A DNA stretch of 12,647 nucleotides from positions 1 to 12,647 of the forward strand of contig CADCTH010000009.1 of the NCBI GenBank assembly GCA_902805495.1, in the 5' to 3' direction. Source of the stretch: an uncultured Actinomycetospora sp. GTDB taxonomy: Bacteria > Actinomycetota > Actinomycetes > Mycobacteriales > Pseudonocardiaceae. Shown in pieces: positions 6,891-12,542 of the stretch. The notes below the pieces were generated by a model that saw only the letters and a list, made by a program, of their open reading frames with translations, made no database searches and was not told the origin of the DNA. Every line of letters begins with the position of its first letter. Within the stretch, counting starts at the first letter, position 1. A program made the translations under genes and the position numbers.

Positions 6891-7057
6891 GCGGGGCCCC
6901 CGGTTTTCGGCGCCACCAACCCGGCGACCTTCATCCGGGCTGCAGGAGGGTGCACTCTCGCGGGGACACTCCCCGTGACCCCTCGTGACGACGACGCCAT
7001 CCGGGGCGAGCCACGACCCCGATCAGACCCACAGAACGGTGGCGCTCAGCGTCCGTC

Positions 7058-7080
7058 CCGGGGAACGTCCCTGACCCCGG
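7058..7080 (-). terminator. Candidate terminator after the primase-polymerase gene
   Basis: CCGGGG-N11-CCCCGG, 12 bp past the stop codon of the primase-polymerase gene. The arms are 6 bp and no T-run follows. Nearby CCCGGG repeats allow alternative foldings, so this is only a candidate. Confidence 0.3.
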
Positions 7081-7092
7081 TCCCGGGTGGCC

Positions 7093-8127
7093 TCAGGAAG
7101 CCGACTTGCCGAGCGTGTCCGGCCGGGCCTTCGACGGCTGCACCCGCTTCGGCTCGCCCGGCATCTTCGGGTACTCGGGCGGATAGGGCAGGTCGCCCAG
7201 GTCGTGGTCGCGCTGGTCCCGCTCGACCCACTCCAGCGCCGTCTCGAGGCCCCGGGGGTCGTCGTGCAGGCCCGCGTGGGCGTCGCCGCGCTCGGCGAGC
7301 ACGCCGGCGGCGGTCAGGACGTCGAAGTCGTCGGGGTCGACGTCGGGCAGGTCCTCCCAGCGCAGCGGCATCGACACCGTCGCCCGGGGCGTGCCCCGCA
7401 CCGACCACGCCGAGGCGATGGTGCGGTGGCGGGCGGCCTGGTTGTAGTCGAGGAAGACGCGCTCGCCGCGCTCCTCCTTCCACCAGTCCACGGTGGCCTC
7501 GCTCGGCACGCGCCGGCACACCTCGCGGGCCAACGCGATCACCGCGCGCCGGACGCCGACGAAGTCCCACTCCGGGCGCACCGGCACCATGACGTGGATC
7601 CCGCGACCGCCGGAGGTCTTGGGCCACCCCTGCAGGCCGGCGTCGCCGAGCACCTCGCGCAGCACGCCCGCGACGCGGACGGCGTCCGCGAAGTCGGTGC
7701 CCGGCTGGGGGTCGAGGTCGATGCGCAGCTCGTCGGGCTGGTCGACCTGCCCGCGACGCACGGGCCAGGGGTGGAAGTCGAACGTGCCGAGGTTGGCGGC
7801 CCAGACGGGCACGGCCGTGCGCGTCGGGCAGATCTCCTCGGCGGCCCGCCCGCTGGGGAAGCGGACCTCGACGGTCTCGAGCCACTCGGGAGCGCCCTTG
7901 GGCACGCGCTTCTGGTAGAAGAACTCGCCGGTCACCCCGTCGACGAACCGCTTGAGGTGCGTCGGGCGCTCGAAGAGCACACCGAGCAGCGGCTCGCGCA
8001 CGGCGACGTAGTGCTCCACGACCTGGCGCTTCGTGATGCCGCGATCGGGGAAGTAGATCTTGTCGGGATTGCTGATGCGCACGGCGAGGCCGTCGACGTC
8101 GATCTCCTCGGCCGGGGTCTTCGCCAC
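7093..8127 (-). CDS. Stand-alone LigD-type primase-polymerase (PolDom/Prim-Pol)
   Basis: A 344-residue archaeo-eukaryotic primase-superfamily protein equal to the polymerase domain of the NHEJ ligase LigD, without ligase or phosphoesterase domains. Visible motifs: 'KIYFPDRGITKRQVVEHY' (23-40), 'WAANLGTFDFHPW' (109-121), the metal-binding DLD at D137/D139 in 'ELRIDLDP', 'TSGGRGIHVMVPV' (171-183), and the third catalytic Asp D227 in 'VFLDYNQ'. By family knowledge, such enzymes add ribonucleotides or fill gaps at DNA breaks. The size is close to the mycobacterial stand-alone homologue Rv3730c (the LigC partner), but no ligase or Ku gene is in the window. The GTG start sits 6 nt after TAGGCT, implying a leaderless transcript. 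The gene lies 13 bp downstream of ohrR on the same strand, so read-through from ohrR is also possible. Confidence 0.93.
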   Translation of the reverse strand: MAKTPAEEIDVDGLAVRISNPDKIYFPDRGITKRQVVEHYVAVREPLLGVLFERPTHLKRFVDGVTGEFFYQKRVPKGAPEWLETVEVRFPSGRAAEEICPTRTAVPVWAANLGTFDFHPWPVRRGQVDQPDELRIDLDPQPGTDFADAVRVAGVLREVLGDAGLQGWPKTSGGRGIHVMVPVRPEWDFVGVRRAVIALAREVCRRVPSEATVDWWKEERGERVFLDYNQAARHRTIASAWSVRGTPRATVSMPLRWEDLPDVDPDDFDVLTAAGVLAERGDAHAGLHDDPRGLETALEWVERDQRDHDLGDLPYPPEYPKMPGEPKRVQPSKARPDTLGKSAS

Positions 8128-8133
8128 GCGCGC

Positions 8134-8139
8134 AGCCTA
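8134..8139 (-). promoter_or_regulatory. -10 element of primase-polymerase gene (leaderless)
   Basis: The minus strand reads TAGGCT followed by 6 nt (GCGCGC) and GTG 8127. This puts the expected transcription start on the start codon, and there is no ribosome site. The element lies in the 13-bp gap after ohrR, giving the polymerase gene its own promoter. Confidence 0.6.
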
Positions 8140-8140
8140 G

Positions 8141-8626
8141 TCACTTCCCGGGCGACGACTCCCCGTCGATGACCGCGTTCTCGTCGGCCGTGCGCAGGCG
8201 GTCGGCCAGGGACTGCAGCTCGCTGCGCATGCGCGCGAGGTCGGCCGGCTCGAGGCCCGTCTCGGCCTGGACGCGGCGCTGGACGGCCAGCGCCGGACCC
8301 CGCAGCGCGTCGCCCTCGGCGGTGCAGGCCACCTCGACCGTGCGCTCGTCCTCCGGGCGGCGGCGCCGCACGACGCGCCCGCGCTCCTCGAGACGCTGCA
8401 GGAGGGGGGAGAGGGTGCCGCTGTCGAGGTGCAGTTCGCGGCACAGATGGCCCATCGTCACGGGCCCCTGCTCCCAGAGCACCAGCAGCGCCACGTACTG
8501 GCTGTAGGTCAGTCCCAGGGGCGCGAGTCCGCGCCGGTAGGACGCCGCGATCGCACGCGAGGCGTCGTGCAGCGCGAAGCACAGCTGCGCGTCGAGCGTC
8601 GTGCACGCCGAGGTGTCCGTCGTCAT
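8141..8626 (-). CDS. ohrR: OhrR-like MarR-family organic-peroxide sensor
   Basis: A 161-residue MarR/OhrR repressor. The N-terminus 'LDAQLCFALHDASRAI' matches the OhrR signature around the reactive cysteine, here C16 (Cys15 in Bacillus subtilis). Y30 and Y41 correspond to the cysteine-contacting Tyr29 and Tyr40, while the position of Tyr19 is H20. The winged helix-turn-helix spans about residues 55-100 ('VTMGHLCRELHLDSGTLSPLLQRLEERG' plus wing 'RRRRPEDERTVEV'). The C-terminal resolving cysteine of two-Cys OhrRs is not seen, but C8, C62 and C101 exist. Oxidation of C16 by organic hydroperoxides would release DNA. The usual target gene ohr is absent from the window. The neighbours are the primase-polymerase gene downstream and a small membrane-protein gene divergently. 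A palindrome overlaps its -10 region, suggesting autoregulation. Confidence 0.87.
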   Translation of the reverse strand: MTTDTSACTTLDAQLCFALHDASRAIAASYRRGLAPLGLTYSQYVALLVLWEQGPVTMGHLCRELHLDSGTLSPLLQRLEERGRVVRRRRPEDERTVEVACTAEGDALRGPALAVQRRVQAETGLEPADLARMRSELQSLADRLRTADENAVIDGESSPGK

Positions 8627-8628
8627 GC

Positions 8629-8641
8629 CCTACAGGGTAGG
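8629..8641. promoter_or_regulatory. Palindrome in the ohrR divergent promoter, candidate OhrR operator
   Basis: CCTAC-AGG-GTAGG is a 5-bp dyad with a TAC...GTA core, in the 49-bp spacer between ohrR and the divergent small gene. It overlaps the ohrR -10 candidate. OhrR operators contain TAC...GTA-type dyads but are usually longer and AT-rich, so assignment rests mainly on position. Confidence 0.45.
8634..8639 (-). promoter_or_regulatory. -10 element of ohrR
   Basis: TACCCT on the minus strand, 7 nt before ATG 8626. It fits TANNNT with leaderless spacing and is covered by the palindrome at 8629-8641. Confidence 0.5.
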
Positions 8642-8663
8642 CCCGACCCGTCCGTTCGCGGGT

Positions 8664-8669
8664 TACCGT
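8664..8669 (+). promoter_or_regulatory. -10 element of the small membrane-protein gene (leaderless)
   Basis: TACCGT followed by 6 nt and ATG 8676. This argues for the 8676 start over the second ATG at 8682 and over the longer upstream frame, which would run back through the ohrR promoter. Confidence 0.5.
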
Positions 8670-8675
8670 GGGGCG

Positions 8676-9002
8676 ATGACCATGTCCGACGGCCCTCGCG
8701 ACCGACGGTCGGGTGACGCGCCCGGGCCTCCGGGGCGCTTCGCCGACGACCTGGTGGGCCTCGATCCGGACGATCCCGAGGCCCGCGCCTTCGCCGCGCA
8801 CCTCGACCGGATGGAGCGGGTGAGCCCGTCGTCGTTCACCGTCGAGGGGCAGCTCGCGGGTGTGCGGGACTTCGCCGAGTCGGCCAACCGAGCGGACGGC
8901 ACCCGCCGCGTGGCGGCGGTCCTGCTGGTCGCGCTGGTGCTGCTGGGCACCGGGTACGTCATCTTCGAGACCCTCGAGGTCGTGCTCACCACCCTGCTGT
9001 GA
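8676..9002 (+). CDS. Small single-pass membrane protein, unknown function
   Basis: A 108-residue protein with a hydrophilic, proline- and aspartate-rich N-terminus, a probable amphipathic region ('DDPEARAFAAHLDRMERVSPSSFTVEGQL', about 32-60), and one C-terminal membrane helix (about 79-100, 'VAAVLLVALVLLGTGYVIFE'). There is no signal peptide and most of the chain should face the cytosol. I do not recognise a domain. The start is chosen at ATG 8676 by the preceding TACCGT-N6 promoter geometry. The gene is divergent from ohrR across 49 bp and lies 40 bp before msrB, which has its own promoter element. Control by OhrR is possible because the two promoters are so close. Confidence 0.75.
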   Translation: MTMSDGPRDRRSGDAPGPPGRFADDLVGLDPDDPEARAFAAHLDRMERVSPSSFTVEGQLAGVRDFAESANRADGTRRVAAVLLVALVLLGTGYVIFETLEVVLTTLL

Positions 9003-9030
9003 CGAGGCGATCCCACCCCGCGGCGCGTAT

Positions 9031-9036
9031 TAGCCT
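9031..9036 (+). promoter_or_regulatory. -10 element of msrB (leaderless)
   Basis: TAGCCT, 6 nt (GGGTGC), then ATG 9043. There is no ribosome site before the ATG. The sequence matches the TAGGCT-N6-GTG arrangement of the primase-polymerase gene almost exactly. Confidence 0.6.
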
Positions 9037-9042
9037 GGGTGC

Positions 9043-9468
9043 ATGAGCAGTGACGCCTCGATCGGCACCCCCAAGGTCAGCAAGTCGGACGCCGAGTGGC
9101 GCGAGCAGCTGAGCCCCGAGGAGTACGCGGTGCTGCGCCAGGCGGGCACCGAGCGCCCCTTCACCGGCGAGTACGACGAGGTCTTCACCGAGGGCGTCTA
9201 CTCGTGCCGCGCGTGCGGGGCCGAGCTCTTCCGCTCCGAGACCAAGTTCGCGTCGCACTGCGGCTGGCCGTCGTTCTACGCCCCGTCGGCCGACGACAAC
9301 GTCATCCTGCGCGAGGACCGCGCCATGGGCATGACCCGCGTCGAGGTGCTGTGCGCGACCTGCCACTCGCACCTCGGCCACGTGTTCAGCGGTGAGGGCT
9401 ACGGCACCCCGACCGACCAGCGCTACTGCATGAACTCGGTCAGCCTGCGCCTCGAGCCCCTCTCCTGA
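9043..9468 (+). CDS. msrB: Peptide-methionine (R)-S-oxide reductase MsrB
   Basis: A 141-residue repair enzyme reducing methionine-R-sulphoxide in proteins. The zinc site is complete: C55xxC58 ('CRAC') and C104xxC107 ('CATC'). 'HCGWPSF' (72-78) and 'HLGHVF' (110-115) are present, and the catalytic cysteine is C129 in 'RYCMNS'. Length is normal for a single-domain cytosolic MsrB. The transcript is probably leaderless, from TAGCCT 6 nt upstream, and a hairpin follows the stop codon. The gene is close to the haem genes on the opposite strand; from memory, msrB near chdC/hemQ is a recurrent arrangement in Pseudonocardiales-type genomes. Confidence 0.96.
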   Translation: MSSDASIGTPKVSKSDAEWREQLSPEEYAVLRQAGTERPFTGEYDEVFTEGVYSCRACGAELFRSETKFASHCGWPSFYAPSADDNVILREDRAMGMTRVEVLCATCHSHLGHVFSGEGYGTPTDQRYCMNSVSLRLEPLS

Positions 9469-9478
9469 CGGTCCCCGT

Positions 9479-9494
9479 TGGTCCGTCCGGACCA
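9479..9494 (+). terminator. Candidate msrB terminator hairpin
   Basis: TGGTCCG-TC-CGGACCA, a perfect 7-bp inverted repeat 11 nt after the msrB stop codon. With the 2-nt centre, the stem would open to about 6 bp with a 4-nt loop. No T-run follows. Confidence 0.5.
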
Positions 9495-9576
9495 GCGCGG
9501 ACCCCCGGCCCGACGCAATCGGCCACGGCGCCGGTGTCCGTCACCACCCCTGGCGGGCACGCGACGGCACGGCCGT

Positions 9577-9582
9577 TAGCGT
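9577..9582 (+). promoter_or_regulatory. Possible -10 element of the PH-domain gene
   Basis: TAGCGT fits TANNNT and lies 50 nt before ATG 9633, leaving a short 5' leader that carries a strong ribosome site. No clear -35 is seen. Confidence 0.35.
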
Positions 9583-9620
9583 CGGGAGACGGCCAGCCGC
9601 CTCCGCGCCAGGAGCCGCGA

Positions 9621-9630
9621 GGAGAGAGGA
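9621..9630 (+). promoter_or_regulatory. Ribosome binding site of the PH-domain gene
   Basis: GGAGAGAGGA ends 2 nt before ATG 9633. It decides the start at 9633 over the 33-codon upstream extension, whose sequence is low in protein character. Confidence 0.65.
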
Positions 9631-9632
9631 CG

Positions 9633-10061
9633 ATGCCGTCGATGGCCCATCCCATCCGCCACGGGTCCACCACCCCCGACCACCCGCGTCGGCCCCATCC
9701 GCTCTCGGCACGCCTGCCGCGCTTCGACGAGACGGTCCAGTACGACGTCATCCGTGACAGCCTCATGCCCGAGGAGCAGATCGACGGGGTGTACGCGAGC
9801 GACAGCGCGATCGCGCTGTGCGGGATCACCAACCGCCGGGTCATCCTGCTCGACACCGCGTTCCCCGGCGGCCGCGCGGCGCTGATCACCGCGCCGTACA
9901 GCCGCATCACGACGGTCGCCTACGTCTCGACCGAGGACGACCCGATCTTCTCGCGCACGGTGGCGATCCAGATCGGCCGCACGTTCTACGAGGTGACGTG
10001 TCGCGGCGAGCAGCAGGCCGCCGAGATCCACGACCTCATCACCTGGCACCTCATCGACTGA
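9633..10061 (+). CDS. Bacterial PH-like domain protein
   Basis: A 142-residue soluble protein. After a basic, histidine/proline-rich N-terminus (1-30), residues about 42-140 form one bacterial pleckstrin-homology-like domain: 'SLMPEEQIDGVYAS' (first strand), 'ALCGITNRRVILLDTAF' (the typical 'LTNRRVIL' strand), 'ITAPYSRITTVAYVS', 'VAIQIGRTFYEVTC' and a capping helix 'AAEIHDLITWHL'. This order matches the YokE/bPH-type group of short actinobacterial proteins. The role is unknown; the family may bind proteins or membranes. The strong ribosome site sets the start. The 3' end overlaps the convergent racemase-like gene by 11 bp, with interleaved stop codons. Confidence 0.82.
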   Translation: MPSMAHPIRHGSTTPDHPRRPHPLSARLPRFDETVQYDVIRDSLMPEEQIDGVYASDSAIALCGITNRRVILLDTAFPGGRAALITAPYSRITTVAYVSTEDDPIFSRTVAIQIGRTFYEVTCRGEQQAAEIHDLITWHLID

Positions 10062-10386
10062 GGGCGCGCATCCCGCCCGCCGCGGCCGTGAGCTCCTCGA
10101 CGCCCGCGGCGGCGATGCCGCGCTCGCTCGCGACGCGGACGACGTCGGCGACGAGGGCGGGCCAGGTGCACACCACGGCGTCGACCTCGCGTCCCATCAG
10201 CTCGCCGACGCGCGCGGCGATCCGGGTGCTCACGTCACCGGTGGCCCCGAGCAGCGTGCGGTCCACGACGTGGATGTCGACGACGCCGGGCGCGTGCTCG
10301 GCGAGCAGGCGGCGTGCCGCCTGGACGTGGGCGGCCGCCACGTGCAGGAAGCCGACGGTCGCCACGCCCGGAATGTGCCCCATCAC
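10051..10386 (-). CDS. Half-length Asp/Glu racemase-like protein
   Basis: A 111-residue protein, GTG 10386 or ATG 10383, last in the haem operon 22 bp after chdC. 'ATVGFLHVAAAHVQAARRLLAEHAPG' (about 9-34), 'DIHVVDRTLL' (36-45) and 'EVDAVVCTWPALVADVV' (about 67-83) follow the N-terminal lobe of actinobacterial Asp/Glu/hydantoin racemase-like proteins. The usual 'VVCTCS' cysteine motif reads VVCTW. Such proteins are normally about 210-230 residues with a second lobe carrying a second cysteine; here the frame ends after one lobe. It may be a truncated gene or a real single-lobe protein. No ribosome site is obvious, so translation may be coupled to chdC. Its stop overlaps the convergent PH-domain gene. 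Confidence 0.65.
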   Translation of the reverse strand: MMGHIPGVATVGFLHVAAAHVQAARRLLAEHAPGVVDIHVVDRTLLGATGDVSTRIAARVGELMGREVDAVVCTWPALVADVVRVASERGIAAAGVEELTAAAGGMRALSR

Positions 10387-10402
10387 GCGGTGTGAGGCAA
10401 GA

Positions 10403-10414
10403 CCCTGATCAGGG
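10403..10414. repeat. Perfect 12-bp palindrome over the chdC stop codon
   Basis: CCCTGATCAGGG contains the chdC stop codon (minus strand TGA at 10411-10409). With no loop it is more likely a protein site or a chance dyad than a terminator. It lies between chdC and the racemase-like gene. Confidence 0.35.
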
Positions 10415-11101
10415 CAGCGCGGTGGCGAGCTGTCCCGGCGAGACGCGCGGTCCGGTGAAGAAGGGGATCTCCTCGCGGACGTGGCGCCGGGCGTCGGTGG
10501 CGCGCAGGTCGCGCATGAGGTCGACGATGCGGTCGAGCTCGTCGGCCTCGAAGGCGAGGATCCACTCGTAGTCGCCCAGCGCGAACGCCGGCACGGTGTT
10601 GGCGCGGACGTCGGCGTAGCCGCGGGCGGCCTTGCCGTGCTCCGCGAGCATCCCGCGACGCTCCTCGTCGGGCAGCAGGTACCACTCGTAGGAGCGGACG
10701 AACGGGTACAGGCAGAGGTAGCCCTTGGGCTCCTCCCCCGCGATGAACGCCGGCACGTGGCTCTTGTTGAACTCCGCGGGGCGGTGCAGCGCCGACGTCG
10801 ACCAGACCGGCGTGGACGCGCGGCCGAGCGCCGTGCGCCGCAGCGCCGAGTACGTGGCCTGCAGCGACTCGATGTCCGGCGCGTGGGTCCAGACCATCCA
10901 GTCGGCGTCGGCGCGCATGCCGGCGAGGTCGTAGACGCCGCGCACCGCGACGCCCTTGCCCTCGGCCTGCTCCAGGACGCCGGCGAACTCCTCGCCGAGC
11001 GCCGCGCGGTCCTCGGGCAGGCGCGCCGGGTCGGTGCGGAACACCGACCACATCGCGTAGCGGACGGTCGAGTTCAGCTCGTCGTAGTTCAGCCTGGCCA
11101 C
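10409..11101 (-). CDS. chdC: Coproheme decarboxylase (HemQ/ChdC)
   Basis: A 230-residue chlorite-dismutase-fold enzyme catalysing the last step of the coproporphyrin-dependent haem pathway: two oxidative decarboxylations of coproheme to haem b using hydrogen peroxide. The actinobacterial signature is intact: 'YLCLYPFVRSYEWYLLPDEERR' (128-149), with Y132 at the catalytic tyrosine position; 'MLAEHGKAARGY' (151-162), with H155 as proximal haem ligand; and 'DVRANTVPAFALGDYEWILAFE' (164-185). It starts at GTG 11101; CACGAT stands 6 nt upstream, so it may have its own leaderless promoter besides transcription from the upstream oxidase gene. DUF2252 precedes it by 66 bp. The gene is often called hemQ. 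Length is normal. Confidence 0.95.
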   Translation of the reverse strand: MARLNYDELNSTVRYAMWSVFRTDPARLPEDRAALGEEFAGVLEQAEGKGVAVRGVYDLAGMRADADWMVWTHAPDIESLQATYSALRRTALGRASTPVWSTSALHRPAEFNKSHVPAFIAGEEPKGYLCLYPFVRSYEWYLLPDEERRGMLAEHGKAARGYADVRANTVPAFALGDYEWILAFEADELDRIVDLMRDLRATDARRHVREEIPFFTGPRVSPGQLATALP

Positions 11102-11107
11102 GCCCCC

Positions 11108-11113
11108 ATCGTG
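11108..11113 (-). promoter_or_regulatory. Candidate -10 element of chdC
   Basis: The minus strand reads CACGAT, then 6 nt (GGGGGC), then GTG 11101. It has the same hexamer and spacing as before the gene at 1291. The G-run could alternatively serve as a poorly spaced ribosome site. Confidence 0.4.
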
Positions 11114-11167
11114 CCAGGCGGGAGACGAAGCGGAGCGGAGCTCGACCCATCGACACCGCCCGCCGGG

Positions 11168-12529
11168 CTACAGGCTCTCCGCGGTGCTCGACACCCCCGG
11201 GATGCCGTCGGCGCGGAAGGCCTCGACGAAGCGGCGGTGGTCCTCGCGCACGACGGTCGCGTAGGCGCGGCCGAAGGCGACGAGGTCGGCGACGAACGCG
11301 TCCTCCCGGTCGCCCAGGACGGCGAGGATGCCGTCCTCCACCTGCCGCTCGACCAGACCCTGCTCGGCGTCGGCGTCGGAGACGCAGTGGGCCCGGGCGG
11401 TGGCCCGCCCGAGGTGGTGCAGGACGTCACGCAGCTCGCGCGGCTCGGTGAGGTCGTCCCAGTCGAGGTCCTTCTCGTAGGGCGAGAGCTCGTTGACGAC
11501 GTAGCCGACGCCGCGCAGCTCGGTCCAGCCGAGCAGGCGGTCGGCGTGGGCCTGGAGCGCGCGGCGCGACAGGGCGGTGCGGTGGCCGTGGTGCAGGAAC
11601 CACGACGCGATCTCGCCGTCGTCCACCGCGCGGCTCGGCGCCGCGCGCACGGCCTGCTTCATCGACAGGACGATGTCGTTGTCGAGGGCCTCGGTCGGGC
11701 CCTCGATGAGCACGTTGTAGGCGGGGAGCCCGGCGCTGCCGATGCCGAAGCCGCTGCGGCCCACGACGTCGTGCACGGTGTAGGCGACGTCCGGCCAGCG
11801 CTTGGCGGGCGGAATCGTGTCGAGATAGGCCGCGTAGGCCTCGAGGACCTCGGCACGCTCGTCGTCGTCGAGGCGGCGCACGCCCGGCCCGTCGCGGAAC
11901 ACCCGGTCCTCCCCCTCCATCTCGGTGAGGGCGTCGAGCTGGGCGCGGCGGCTGCTCTCGCGCGAGCGCTGCAGGGCCAGGCGGATGGGGCCGTCGACCG
12001 TGCGGCGGGTCAGCGCGACGTCCCGCTCCGCGGTGCCGCCGGAGAACGAGCGCACGGCGCCGACGTAGGCGCGCAGGTAGGCGGTGTTGAGCGCGTCGAT
12101 GTCGGTGTCGGAGAACGCCTTGGACCACCCGAGCAGCGCCACGCTGGCCACGAGCCGGCGCAGGTCCCAGGTCCAGGGGGCGACGTAGGCCTCGTCGAAG
12201 TCGTTGACGTCGAACACGAGCACGCCGTCGCCGTCGAGGTAGGTGCCGAAGTTCTCGGCGTGCAGGTCGCCGTGGATCCACACCCGGCGCGTGTGCGCGT
12301 CGACCCACGGGTCGTCGAGCCGGGCGACGTCGGCGTAGTAGAGCGGGGCGCTGCCCCGGTAGAACGCGAAGGGGTCGGCGGCCATCTTGCGGAACTTGGT
12401 CCGGAACGCCGCGGGGGCGGCCGCCACGAGGTCGGCGAAGGCGTCGGTGAGCACGTCCACGATGAACTGGGTGCGCGCGTCGTCGTCCCGGGCCCCGGGG
12501 GCACCGGGGAGATCGTCCTTGGGGGCCAT
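11168..12529 (-). CDS. DUF2252 family protein, kinase/APH-like fold
   Basis: A 453-residue cytosolic protein of normal length for DUF2252. 'KFRKMAADPFAFYRGSAPLYY' (about 45-65) is the N-terminal family block. 'WIHGDLHAENFGTY' (84-97) resembles the catalytic loop HGDxHxxN of aminoglycoside phosphotransferase and choline-kinase folds (D88, N93). 'VFDVNDFDEA' (105-114) supplies the metal-binding acidic residues. 'GRSGFGIGSAGLPAYNVLIEGPTE' (about 255-278) is another conserved block. Phosphotransfer has not been shown for this family as far as I know, so the activity is inferred. ATG 12529 follows the upstream oxidase stop by 13 bp, and chdC follows after 66 bp, so the gene sits inside a haem operon. 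A role in haem metabolism would be speculative. Confidence 0.9.
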   Translation of the reverse strand: MAPKDDLPGAPGARDDDARTQFIVDVLTDAFADLVAAAPAAFRTKFRKMAADPFAFYRGSAPLYYADVARLDDPWVDAHTRRVWIHGDLHAENFGTYLDGDGVLVFDVNDFDEAYVAPWTWDLRRLVASVALLGWSKAFSDTDIDALNTAYLRAYVGAVRSFSGGTAERDVALTRRTVDGPIRLALQRSRESSRRAQLDALTEMEGEDRVFRDGPGVRRLDDDERAEVLEAYAAYLDTIPPAKRWPDVAYTVHDVVGRSGFGIGSAGLPAYNVLIEGPTEALDNDIVLSMKQAVRAAPSRAVDDGEIASWFLHHGHRTALSRRALQAHADRLLGWTELRGVGYVVNELSPYEKDLDWDDLTEPRELRDVLHHLGRATARAHCVSDADAEQGLVERQVEDGILAVLGDREDAFVADLVAFGRAYATVVREDHRRFVEAFRADGIPGVSSTAESL

Positions 12530-12542
12530 CCTGGCCTGCTGA

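Noticed and set aside
2948..6988. A 1346-codon open frame on the plus strand.
   Set aside because: It runs antisense to four well-supported genes (membrane protein, sigma factor, MDR enzyme, HTTM protein). The product is Arg/Gly/His/Glu-rich with no recognisable domain, typical of stop-free shadow frames in GC-rich coding DNA.
6824..7092. A small gene in the largest non-coding gap.
   Set aside because: Short frames here have no ribosome site and no protein-like conservation features; the gap more likely holds the HTTM promoter region and a terminator for the primase-polymerase gene.
7087..8172. A 361-codon plus-strand frame with protein-like stretches.
   Set aside because: It is antisense to the primase-polymerase gene, whose catalytic motifs are complete. 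The frame is a mirror artefact of codon bias.
8601..8675. Upstream extension of the small membrane protein to 8601.
   Set aside because: It would run through the ohrR start and promoter, and the TACCGT-N6-ATG geometry supports ATG 8676.
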